Shown piece by piece: positions 45,451-55,785 of a stretch of DNA of 64,000 nt; the stretch's first letter is position 1; the number at the start of each line of letters is the position of its first letter. A program made the translations under genes and the position numbers. Under the pieces are notes generated by a model, which ran no database searches, was not told where the DNA came from, and worked only from the letters and a program-made list of their open reading frames with translations. The stretch comes from Ophioderma brevispina (lineage: Eukaryota; Echinodermata; Ophiuroidea; Amphilepidida; Ophiodermatidae). The stretch spans positions 28,344 through 92,343 of the forward strand of contig JAMKCH010044303.1 in the NCBI GenBank assembly GCA_023653785.1. Direction: 5' to 3'.

Positions 45451-46457
45451 TTCATATAAGACGTTAATTGCATGGTTTCCAACTTAATTTACCTTATTGT
45501 AACTATTTTTGTAACGCCCTCTACACACCACACTCGTGGCCGCCATATCGTAGTTGTCACTGAATTTTCTGTCAATTTTGCATAATTGGTACATTCATAT
45601 CAAATCTACATTGAAGTTTTCAAAAGTAAGGGAAACGAAACCATGACCTTATATCCCGCATGCCAATATGTAAGGTGCCTTATCGTAATGTTTTTGGGGG
45701 GGGGGGAATTTGTCGGCTATTTGCACATTTTCAAATTTGCGGTTGGTCCCATTTTTTTCGACCACCCCGTTTGGCAGCCATCTTGGATTTCAAAATGGCC
45801 GTTATTTCAATATATTTTCCCCCCTATCTCCTTTGTTGGGCGACTTAGAAAGGTAAATTGGGTGTCTATACCCCTGTTTTGTGATACCGAGGTTTGCTAT
45901 AGAAGCCTTTTTTAAGTGCAACTAATTTCGTTTGGCGGCCATCTTGATTCAAATGGCCGCCCTTTGGAATATACTGTGGCTGTATCTTGACTCTGAATAA
46001 GATACAGTGGGGGGGGTTCAAAACGGTGGCATACCCCAAGTTTGTGATACTAAGTTTTCTAAAGAAACGTTTTTAGTTGCAACTAATTTCGTCTGGTGGC
46101 CATCTTGAATTTCAAAATGGCCGACAAGTTGAATAAACTTTGTCCCGTATCTTGACTTCTGAAGACATACAGTGTTAAAAACGGTGGCAATATCCATGGT
46201 TTGGATACTAAGGTTTCTAAGTAAACGTTTTTAAAGGTTGCAACCTAATTATCGTTTGGTGCCATCTTGAATGCAAATGGCCGACAAGTTGAAATACACT
46301 TTTGTCCGGTATCTTGACTTTGGAATGACATACTGGGAATGAATACGGAGCAATATCCATGTTTGTGATACTGTGGTTGCTATATAAACCATAATTTAAA
46401 AGTTGCCAACTAATTTCGTTTGGTAGCCATCTTAAATCAATATGCCGACATGTTTAA

Positions 46458-46820
46458 TCCCCCTCGTCTAAGCCTTTTTTTTTGCAACGTTTTTACCAGG
46501 GGGTTGTTTACTCATTCCCCTCCCCTCAGAAATTTGTTTTAGAAACAACCCGATGCTTATGATTTATGAATCTTGGATAGCCATGGTCCCCTCTTCTTAT
46601 TGATAAATACTAACATACCTAGTATAAGTCATCACAATGACGTCAAAAGGTCCACTGATACAGTTGGCAAAATTGGCGTTTCCGCCTACAGAAAATAGGC
46701 GAAATCAAATTTTTGTGCGAAAAAAAATGTCTGAAATGAGAATGATATCTGAAGCTTTTGTCATTTAGCGTATCGGAGGAAAGTTCAATTAGGGGGGGAT
46801 TTTGACCTCCCAGATGAGGG
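46458..46820. mobile_element. TTAA-target element, CCCTCGTC family, copy 2 (363 bp)
   Basis: It is flanked by TTAA at 46454-46457 and 46821-46824. The left end TCCCCCTCGTCTAAGCC and right end ...CCAGATGAGGG are an imperfect inverted pair. The interior shares 'tagccatggtcc.ctcttctt', 'attgata' and 'acaatgacgtca' with 53215-53295. It lies inside a satellite unit of foldback 2. Confidence 0.75.
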
Positions 46821-46828
46821 TTAATATA

Positions 46829-47216
46829 CACCTGGCACAAAAGTATCTCGGCATGTTTTTTCGTTCAGAATTGTGCCAAAGACAGACCATTTTGGAAAGT
46901 TTCCGAAATATACATTTTGTTGGCCTAGGTTCGCTTGCTCTTTCAGTTTAACACTCGCTTGTAAAATAACGTGCATGAAATGGCTGTTGAGATAGAACGA
47001 CCCGAAAGACGCAAACCCCCAAACCAAAAGTTGGCAGTTTTGGATTTTTCATGTTTTCGGGGTTTCACAGCCATTTTTGCACGCTATTTTACAAGCGAGG
47101 TGTTAAATGAAAGAGCAAGACCTGGGCAACAAATTTATATATTCAAAACTTTCAAAATGGTCTGATTTTGGAAAATATGATCGAAAAACATCCGAATACT
47201 TTTTGTGCCAGTGGTG
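46829..47216. mobile_element. Tc1/mariner-type foldback MITE (388 bp) with TA target duplication
   Basis: The ends are CACCTGGCACAAAAGTA and its partner TACTTTTTGTGCCAGTGGTG, flanked by TA at 46827-46828 and 47217-47218. The arms of about 165 bases pair inward (ccattttgg, cttgctctttca, acactcgcttgtaaaata, gcatgaaatggctgt against their complements). The central loop is about 47000-47060. It sits only eight bases from the preceding TTAA element. Confidence 0.85.
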
Positions 47217-48204
47217 TACTTTTCAGCCTGTATCTTAAGTTGGAAATAACTTAGAGGGCTAAAATATTTGAATTTGACTGTTTCCAATTTTGTCGATCAA
47301 CTGTTTGCCTGCCATCTTTAAAAATGGCCGCTATTTTCAAAATTTTCTTGGCTTCCAAGCTACAGAGGAGGACAAAAAAGATTATAGTAATACCAACGTA
47401 TGTGTACTAAGATGCTAATGATCCTTACACTCTGGGTTCTAGCTTATTTGTTAGACCACCATATTGAATTTCAAAATGGTCGCCCACTATATTCAGTATA
47501 TTTGACTTGGATCTTTGGCTTGTTATGTTGATGCTCATATATAAAGCAAAAAGGATGGCAATACCCATGTGTGTAATACCCAAGGTAAGTTGTCAAAATT
47601 ACCACTTTCATTTGTATTACCCCATAAAAGGTAAAGGGGACAGACCTTTTGTTGAAAGTCTGGTGGCTAGTTTACTTAGTCGGATAGAACTCGGGAGAGA
47701 AGCATCAAAAGTGGTCAAGGTACCTATAGTGCATTCTCAAACTAGGCACCCTGGTCTATCACTTCAGCAATAAAATGCCATTAATAGTATGCAACTTCAC
47801 ACTCATACTGTGCGTCTGCAATAAGGCGCAACGCAATGTTAGGATCAAAAAATCAGCATAGGAGGCCTAACCTAGAATTTATCATTTATCGAATTAGTTC
47901 GCAGAGATTTGGGGTGATGTATGTGAAAAATAGATTGGAAAATTACAACAAACAAAAAACAAGAAAAGAAACGCAGACATTGTAATGAGTAAAACAATGA
48001 TATGTAACAAGTAGAGAAAAAAGGTAAAAATACTGAAAGGGATTAGTCCAAAATTTAGTGTACAGACCAATAATAGAAGCTGACTCAAAGAAAATATATT
48101 GGCGACGAAAAAATGATTACAGTTAACGGAGCCAGTCTAGCATGTTTATTTACATGTACGAATGTATGTGACCTCAAGAGCAGATTTTAGTAAGACTGTG
48201 ACTT

Positions 48205-49312
48205 AGTACCGGTTGTGTTCCCCAAAAAAAAACCCGCAACACTTGGTGGCAGGCGCCATGAGTTTGAACAAAAGCACGTGACTACTTATTCTTTGTTGTA
48301 AGGGTAAGTGGGATTGTTAGCTATATTCCTGAAAGTTCAAAGGCAGAGTCAATAGTATTTAAGATATGACCCCAAAAAACAAAGTTACCTCGCCGAACCC
48401 ATTTACAAAAATGAGGAGCTGATTAAGCACAAGACTGGGCAATGAGAACAGAATGGCAATCCCAATATTGATTGCAATCAAATTTACTTGCCCAAATTTC
48501 TGCAGACGAATTCTACTGGGTCAAATGACGCATATTTGCATTAATATTATTTAACTGATAATACTAAAACATTAATTTATTGGTGATTAAAATAGGCTTC
48601 AAGAAGATATAGAACTTGACTAAGTCATAGACAAACTCCACATTACATTAAAATGATAAAGGTTGGGCTGCTGCTGGAACTTGCTTGTTACTGAAAATAA
48701 TGTTACATTCTCAAATTTATGAAGGTAAAGCTATGTGTTTCAACACAACAACTCAATACATATCAGTATATTTATTCTGTCATTAAATTTTGGTTAAGGA
48801 TACTCTTGGTTGTCCCGTCACAAAATGATGATGAATGATTGCTCTAATCCAAGCAGTCTTATTTGACCATAAGAAGAGTTAGTTGATCATTACTTCTATT
48901 AATTCCATCTATTAAAGCTTTTTAAGTGTGTTAAAATGTATATTTTAGTTGTTATTACCAATCGATGCATTCGAGTTAATATTTGTTGGCAGAACTTGTC
49001 TTTTAAAACAGGGGGGGGGGGAAAATGTGTGGACGGGTGGGGGGACTTCTGGGGGCGCAAACACGTATTAGCACAGTGGCCGTATTTGTAGTTAATGCGT
49101 CTCAATTGGTTGGTTAAATGGGTCCTGACGGTTACTTGATTTCTGGGTTCATATCTTATAAAATGACTCACCTTGATGAACTTTCAGGGATAATAGCTAA
49201 CAGTCCATCTTACCTTACAAGGAAGGATAAGTAGTAACGTGCTTTTGTTCAAAAACTTCTGGTGCCTGCCACCAAGTGTTGCGTTTTTTGGGGGGGGGGA
49301 CACACGGTAGAG
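48205..49312. mobile_element. 1.1 kb element with ~130 bp terminal inverted repeats
   Basis: The left end CCGGTTGTGTTCCCC, followed by an A run, is followed by cgcaacacttggtggcaggc. It continues through acaaaagcacgtgactactt and 'gttagctat.ttcctgaaagttca' to about 48345. The right end (49183-49312) is the complement of the same series. TA lies just outside both ends (48203-48204 and 49313-49314), a possible 2 base duplication. The interior has no recognised transposase. A GGGGTGGGGG-rich patch lies at 49010-49055. Confidence 0.7.
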
Positions 49313-49518
49313 GTGGGAATATCACTTAATAGCAAAAAAATGAAATTAAGAAGATAGGGTGGTCCTGAAATGGACCTTTGTTGAGATGTTGGAGTAGAGT
49401 AGTTCTAGGCTTCTATGCTGGCCAGATGTTAACATTAAGAAAACTCTTACTACTATCACGAATGATGAGAGAAATCCATTGTCATCCAGTGACAAGACAT
49501 GTTGATTAAAAGGAACAG

Positions 49519-49602
49519 CCCTTTTTGCGTCAGTAAAATCTCAAAAGTTGAGTAAAACCTTACACATGTAGTTTTTACTCAACGGGAAAAGCAATTGTTC
49601 CT
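49519..49602. repeat. Small hairpin element (84 bp)
   Basis: GGAACAGCCCTTTTTGCGT and GTTGAGTAAAA in the left half face TTTTTACTCAAC and AGCAATTGTTCC in the right half. The arms are imperfect. It is located in the loop of foldback 2. Confidence 0.55.
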
Positions 49603-50288
49603 TTTTTGATCGGTGCAGTCAAACGCATATCTTAGTGGAGGAAAGTGTGGAATCCCGAGTACTCAACATGGATTAAACACCATTGTAATGCCAGTATGTT
49701 ATTTCACAAGTCAAGATATCGCGCCAAAGTGAAATTTACACTGCCGGCCATATTGATGCAAGGAATTATAGTCGCAACGAAATCAGTTTCAGCTTTAATT
49801 ATAGGTTTATATTCTATAGATAGATACCTATGTATCACAAACATGGGTATTGTCACCGTTTTAGCGTTATATGTTATCAAGAAGTCAAGATACAGGCCGA
49901 AGATATTTAACAGGGCGGCCATTTTGAATTCAGATGGCCGCCAAACAAAATTAGCTGCAACTTAAATAAGGGTTTCTTTAGAAACCTTAGTATCACAAAC
50001 ATGGGTATTGCCACCGTTTGAGCGCTGAAGTTATTTAGAAGTCAAAATACAGGCTAAAGTATATTCAACATGGCGGCCATTTTGAATTCAAGATGCCACC
50101 AAACAAATTAGCTTGAGACCGAAAAAACACATTTTTTAAAAAACTTGTGTTCACAAACAGCTGTATTGACACCGTATTTAGTCCAGTATAATTTCAATCC
50201 AAAAAGTAAAGATACAGGACAAAGTGTATTTCACGTGTCGGCCATTTTGAATTAAGAGTGGCCACCAAATGAAATTAGTGCAACTTAA

Positions 50289-51113
50289 CATTAAGTGACC
50301 AAGGGGTTTTCACTCCCGTTGGTTTCCAAGGGTGGGGGGGGGTTCCATGGATCCCACACTAAGGGAAACCACTTTCCCGAAGGGAATTTTTTTGCACGAA
50401 ATCGAAATTTCTACACATGTGAAGGGTCCCCCAAACCAAATCAGCAATAAAAATGAAATGTGTTATTCGGGCTTCAAATTAGGGGCCCAAAACAGCGAAA
50501 ATTGGACCAAAAGACGGAAATTTTCGAAGAAGCTTTGTGCTTAAATCAAACTTTCTGAAAACTTATTTTATGTTGATATTCTATTTATAGAAGGACCAAA
50601 TTACATATATTTAACACAAAACCTGCAGTTTTCGGGATCTGTTTCTTTAACGGGTGTGCAAACTAACACGTCATTTTCCCATAGAACTTTGTACAGTAAC
50701 GCTTTAGCAACGTCCACAATAAAAATGTTGTTTTCAGCACTAAAGGGTTTTGCATTTTTTAATGTTACTAATAATTGTTTACTTACATGTATGTGTGACT
50801 TTATTCGCAAAAAAACAAAATTGCTTTGGTTCTCGGTTTCTTATTATTATTTTTTAAACAAATTCTCAAATAACTTCCGTTTATGCTCCAATAGGGGGGG
50901 GGGGAGGGTTCCATGTGGGGGGGGAACCCCCCACTAATTAACTCATTAACGGCTTGGCCGATTTAAATTATTTTGGATGAAAAGAAGGCGCATTTAAAAG
51001 TTCAGACAAGTACCAAAAAATTTTGGCGCAAAAAATCCCCCGCGTAAAGCGGACCAGCGCGAAGGAAAACAAATTTTGGGGGTCCATAGGAACCCCCACC
51101 GATCACTTAAGTG
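50289..51113. mobile_element. TTAA-target element, CACTTAAGTG family, copy 3, with clean TTAA duplication
   Basis: It is flanked by TTAA at 50285-50288 and 51114-51117. The ends are CATTAAGTGACCAAGGGG and GGTCACTTAAGTG-type (as GATCACTTAAGTG). It interrupts a foldback 2 unit at 'gcaacttaa | aaacg'. Neighbouring uninterrupted units read gcaacttaaaaacgttt or close variants, so the insertion site is exactly a TTAA. It is 825 bases long and non-coding. This copy defines the family ends. Confidence 0.88.
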
Positions 51114-51654
51114 TTAAAAAAACGATTTCCTTAGAAAAACCTTGTATCACAAACATGGGTATTGCCACCGATTTTACCCAATGTAATGTTATTCAGAAAT
51201 CAAGATACAAGGCCAATGGTATATTCAAAGTGGGGTGGGCCATTTTGAAGTCAAGAGTGCCGCCAAACTGAAATTGTTACAACTTAATAAGGTTTCTATA
51301 TGTAACCCTAGGTGATCACAAAAAATGGATAGAGACCAATTTACCTTTCTATGTCGCCCCCAAACGGGATATGGAGGGAAAAATATGTTGAAAATAAGCG
51401 GCCATTTTGAAACAGACAAGATGGCTGCCGAACGGCTGGTCGAAAAAAAAAATGGAAAACAACCAAAATTTGTGTTCCTTGGCCTCAAATTTACCTAAAA
51501 AAAGACAAACACATCAAATGTAAGCAAAAAATCATTAATGGAAGTAAACAAGGAACCATTACTAAGAGCAGACCACAGACAGCATGAATAATTTTGGAAA
51601 ACTTTTTGGTGACATCCCCACATTGTTGGTTTGTCATGCCCGTCTAGGCATGGT

Positions 51655-52879
51655 CAGGGTTAGTACATTTTGTGACCCCACGTTTTCTGCACCCAATTTG
51701 TCTGCTCCCAGTTTTTGCCCACTTTTCGGCCCACGATTTTTATTGCACCCAGTTTTTTAAAGTTACTCAATCATTATTAACGTCAAATTATGATTAATTG
51801 ATTGATAATGGCGTCAGTAAAATACATTTTTACATCTATTTGTGTTCGACGATATATTGTCACCAATTGCACACGCCTCGTCCGCGAATATACAAAACAC
51901 ATTTCTTTCGTATCACACCATTCATTGAGCATGAACCATGTGTAATAATTGTCATGGCAATTCCCCGGAACAGGGGGGAAGGTCGGATTAATTCGGCATC
52001 CCTCGGAAAATTAGCACTCTATATAAATGCCTAGTACAACATGTATATGGATTCTATGATAGTGGTCATTTTCTGTTAAAAACTGTGGAAAAACGGTTTA
52101 CTGCAAAAAGGCCACACCCATTTAAAACGAATTTTATACGTTTAAATCACGAAAAAATGCGATCAACTGTGACAAATCGGGTGATTGAATAGCAAATTTG
52201 AGCAAAAGTGGTGCGATATGAGCCATTCCTGTCAATATGTCGGTTATACGTTGTGTTGCATGAGCGCCGTAGTCCGTGGGAGTTGTCACGTTTCGTGCTT
52301 GGACCTCGGGGAGTCAATAGGCGTTAGTGGACCCCATATTACATGAGAATGAGACTAAAATTTTTACTAACTAACGTTTCAGCAGTATTAGGAGATTTTT
52401 GAAATGGCCGGCGACGAAATTGGATGAATTTTCAAATGCATTGTTCTCCAAATTTCTTCTACGAAACTAAAAGTTCGCAGAACAAAAATTCCTTTAAATG
52501 ATGTCTCTGCCTTATGGTCAAAAATTCAAGGAAATTATCAAGCGGTTTGGAGGAATCAATCAGACATATTAATGGCGATTTAGGGATTTTTTTCCATCGA
52601 AAGGATCACAGGGCGCCTGGCAACTTTATTGCGCAAGGAACGTACGAGGTGAAATTCGCTTTAATAATTGTTATTTTTTAATTGATTTCCTGGCAAGAGA
52701 CTGGTTTTTCAGCTCAAGATCCCAAACAGAATGAAGGTGTGATATGGTAAACTATCTTTCTATCAATTAAAAAAAAAAATAAAGTCGGCGCAGAACGAGT
52801 GGGTCGGCGCACAGAAGAGTGGGTGCAGAAAAATAAGTGGGTGCAGAAAAGTGGGATAACAAATGTACCAACCAGCCTG
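51655..52879. mobile_element. 1.2 kb element with ~80 bp inverted ends carrying short CACCCA subrepeats
   Basis: The left end CAGGGTTAGTACATTTTGTG continues with acccca and ttctgcaccca. The right end is the complement of CAGGCTGGTTGGTACATTTG plus ttatccca and ttctgcaccca. Within the ends 'ttctgcaccca' or 'tgcccacttttc' phrases repeat two to four times. The interior is AT-rich and has no recognised transposase. The target duplication is ambiguous. Confidence 0.65.
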
Positions 52880-53199
52880 GTCACCAGAATCGTTCTCCAT
52901 TGAACAGCTTTAGAATAAACTGCCAACATTTCAGGATTGCCTGGATGCACGTAATACGTAATAGACTACGGGCTACCAGGACCCCCCCGGCACCCAGGGG
53001 ATTTTTGGAGACAAACCCATTTGTGGAAGCTTATACCATAAAGCATTGATCAGGTTGTCTGCAAAAACCCCACCCTGGGATTAAACGGGAGGGCGCGCTT
53101 TTTCCAAAATGGCTGCCCAAAATGAACACCCCCCTTCGGGAGAGAAAGTACAAAATGCCTAGCACAACACAGAAACATTCACAGGCGGCACTGTGATTG
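52880..53199. other. Spacer, possibly decayed left part of the next element
   Basis: About 320 bases. A 'gggattaaacgggaggg' phrase at 53077 could be a decayed TTAA-type end of the following element, but this is not certain. Confidence 0.35.
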
Positions 53200-53742
53200 T
53201 GCGTGCCAATCAATAGCTATGGTCCTCTTCTTTCCATTGATAACAAAATGAGTACCAACATGCCTAGCCTTACGTCACAATGGAACGTCATAAAGTTCGC
53301 AGTTAGCAAATTGCACACAATTCCAAGAACAACATCGGGGAGGAAGGAAAATTAAATTTTTCGCCAAAAATGTTAGGAATATCAATTTCATGTGGTTTGT
53401 TTTTGGCTCTACTTGTTGGAAAATGACCGTTTATAAATTTAACAGGCATTTTAGTGCTTATAATAATGTTTTTTGAGTCGCTAAAATTGCGAAAATATCA
53501 ATTTTCCACCTATATGAAGTACATGTATTTTCATTACTTTCCTCAACCTATGACGTCATAGTGACGTCTCATTTGAATGGGGATGTTGGCACTTTTTTGA
53601 TACCAATGGAAAGAAGAAAACTCTAAGCTACCCTGTGGTACCAAATTACAGGAATCGGATGTTCAGTAACGAAAATCACGGGGAGGGGGGTCGGGAGTTT
53701 TTTGAGTTTGGTTACAAAATTGACCTCAGGTTAGGACGAGGG
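53200..53742. mobile_element. TTAA-target element, CCCTCGTC family, copy 3
   Basis: It ends GGACGAGGG directly before TTAA (53743-53746). The left part (53215-53295: agctatggtcctcttctttc, cattgataac, gagtaccaacatgcc) is the inverted counterpart of the right part (53560-53640). The right part shares 'gaaagaagaaaactctaagc', 'gtggtaccaaatta' and tgacgtca segments with copies at 29362 and 46458. The left terminus is not resolved. Confidence 0.65.
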
Positions 53743-53746
53743 TTAA

Positions 53747-54203
53747 GTCAAAACGTGACAAGTATATCGATGGCTTCCTAAGCCTTGAAGACGGCTGATG
53801 TGCAGAGGCAATTCGTATGAGAGATTGTTGAGGATGCACCTCCAGAGAGGCAAGTATCAAGGCCCTGATTTTGGTACAGGCCAGATGTGGCAGGGCCAGA
53901 AAATTCCTCCACCAGATGATCATGGTTGGAAGTTAAAATGATGGTGCACTAGATACAAAGTGGCCAATTAGAAGAGTTGATGCCACAAGAGTTGTCTGGA
54001 CTAATAGTAGAGAGAAAGAATAATCTGCATGACAGAAGAAGACGAAGACCAATTGACATCTTCAACAAGAAGAGGAGGAGGAAAGAGAAGATCAATTCTG
54101 AATCAAAGGAGCTGCAATTAAGCTCGTATACCAAGGAAACTGCATTGCTTAAAAGAAAAATATAGCCAATTGAACAATACCAATAATTATTAAAATGGGA
54201 AAT
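53747..54203. other. Stretch with a basic-residue open frame of unknown nature
   Basis: The plus frame 53977-54165 reads a peptide rich in Lys and Arg (DRRRRRPIDIFNKKRRRKEK). The preceding 200 bases could translate to a phrase including GPDFGTGQMWQGQKIPPPDD in another frame, but no family is recognised. The plus strand here is purine-rich, which by itself yields such residues. Confidence 0.3.
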
Positions 54204-55785
54204 TCTTCTTATCGATCCAAACACGGTGGTTCTCAAATGTGATCTACCAGAGGTGGGTACAATGTCGGTTGCTTCTGAATTCTGCAAGGTCCTTGTCTGT
54301 GCATTGTTGCACCAACTTTGGGCAGACCAAGAGAGCTCATTCTGCAAGGAAACCTTTGGTCGGCCGATTCTGGATCTCAATCAGCTGAGACACCGCAACT
54401 CAGCCCATGAGAAGCCCATCAAATACCAATAATGCCACTTGGGTTGACCCATAAGTCTTTCTTTCAAACAAGCCAACTCCCCCAAACTCCTTAGAGACTA
54501 GTTCAAAGGACCGGACTGCAATAAGAAACTACCCCGGACCTTAGGCGGTCAGCAAGGCCGGCCTCTGTCAAACACAGGGCCGCTCCATACCAGATACTTG
54601 CAGCTATGCTCATGCATGCTACGCGATGCAGTATAAGTTGTCCGCTGGAGTTGGCCGAAGACACCCCACGACAAGTCGGTAGGAGGCATCCAATGACGGA
54701 TCAAGCTTCTGGATTGACCCTTCCCATACAGGGCAAAGCATACTCCATACATGAGCCCACAGGGCAAGCGCCGTCAATCTCAGGGCATGTGCGCATACAG
54801 GGTAATGGGAAAAAGCCCCTTGCGGGGGTTCAAGGGCAGGACTCCGGAAGCTCGGAGTCTTAACATGTTGAGTGCCTTCGGAGAGAACTCAGTTATCTCA
54901 TTATCTTGAAGCAGAGAATATGTTGAACGTGGAAGGGGGTACAGGGGGACCAGGGGCAGAGCCCCCAGGAGCTCTTGTGTTTTAGCATTGTTTAAGCGCA
55001 TCCCGAGAGCTCTCGGTTACCTCACATCATGAAGCAGAATGACTATACTGCCCGGCGGGGTCCAGGGTCGGAGACCGTGGAAGCTATGAGTTAAATACTC
55101 GGAGAGATCTCAGTTATTCATTATCTTGAAGGCAGATGAACTATACTACCCCTGGAGGGGTGGTCAAAGGGACGGCGGAGCCCCAGAACCTCTCAGTTTT
55201 TTTCGTATGTTGAGTGCTTCGGAGAGATCTCAGTTTGCTCACTATATTGAAGCAGATGAACTATAATGCCTGTGACAATAACAACATAAATCACAACAAC
55301 AGTAGTTTTTTTTTCTTTTTATTTTTCCGACACATCATTTCAGCGCCCCCTGAGGTGGTGTCGGGGCATGTGCCCCCTCCACTTGCCCCTCCTAGTACGC
55401 CAATGCTTCCGATGTGGTGGTCTTATATATAAAGAGAGTGCAGTCCAGGTGATTCCTAAGTATACATGACTATCACAGTGCTCCAGGAGCGCCCCAGACC
55501 AGGTCACTCAAAGGTAACGCCTGGCACGGCCGCTCAGTAGATGAAAAGCATACACCTGTGCCCCGCATGGATTGCGCGATGAGGGTTCGCCTCATAATAA
55601 AGGGCAAGCCCATTAAAGGCCCTTTGAGTCTCCTTTGATATCTGATCCTGTGCGCCATTTCAAGATTGTCTTTCCAGACCAAAAGGACAGGCTCCCGCAC
55701 TCTCAGGCCAGGCGCCGGCACAGATGCCAAACAGGAAGGCAGACATGAGCCACGCTCCCCCGGTGCATTCCATCCCTGAGCCAAC
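54204..55785 (-). mobile_element. LINE copy C: 5'-truncated copy of the A/B family
   Basis: It shares the 3' end 'ttcttatcgatccaaacac' with copies A and B and extends only into the RT region (about 55785). It contains the decayed C-terminal segment (54204-54380) and an RT relic reading LAQGW.AP...F and similar at about 55680-55790. An insert with tandem repeats (54790-55425) interrupts it. The CpG-to-TpG and indel load looks higher than in A and B, suggesting an older copy. Confidence 0.75.
54790..55425 (+). repeat. Insert in LINE copy C with ~120 bp tandem repeats
   Basis: A unit containing 'cggagagatctcagttat', 'cattatcttgaagcaga', 'tgaactatactgccc' and 'ggggtccagggg' followed by cggagcccc recurs about four times at roughly 54860, 55010, 55095 and 55220. 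The right edge (cccctcctagtacgccaatg) resembles the complement of a CATTGGCGTAC-type hAT end. Left edge near 54790. No coding sequence. Confidence 0.7.

Larger units (their letters stand above)
45560..51490. mobile_element. Giant foldback element 2: inverted arrays of a ~162 bp unit with GCCATCTTG/AATGGCCG cores
   Basis: The plus-oriented arm (about 45700-47600) has units whose GCCATCTTG cores start near 45776, 45939, 46098, 46261 and 46426. Typical unit parts are aactaatttcgtttggcggc, catcttgaatttcaaaatgg, a 'cgtatcttgacttc' segment and 'tgataactaaggtttct'-like sequence. The right arm (about 49640-51490) contains the same units in complement (aacaaattagctgcaactta, gtatcacaaacatgggtatt, gcggccattttgaattca). 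The outermost parts mirror each other too (45720-45860 against 51300-51460). The loop is about 47600-49640. Four to five later elements sit in it (46458-46820, 46829-47216, 48205-49312, 49519-49602, 50289-51113). It encodes no recognised protein. The architecture is the same as the foldback at 6.8-10.1 kb. Confidence 0.75.

Noticed and set aside
49645..49965. 106-codon plus-strand ORF
   Set aside because: It runs through satellite units of foldback 2. It is a by-product of the repeat.
53977..54165. Basic nuclear-protein-like ORF
   Set aside because: Arg/Lys richness follows from a purine-rich strand. No domain was recognised, so it is described only as unknown.
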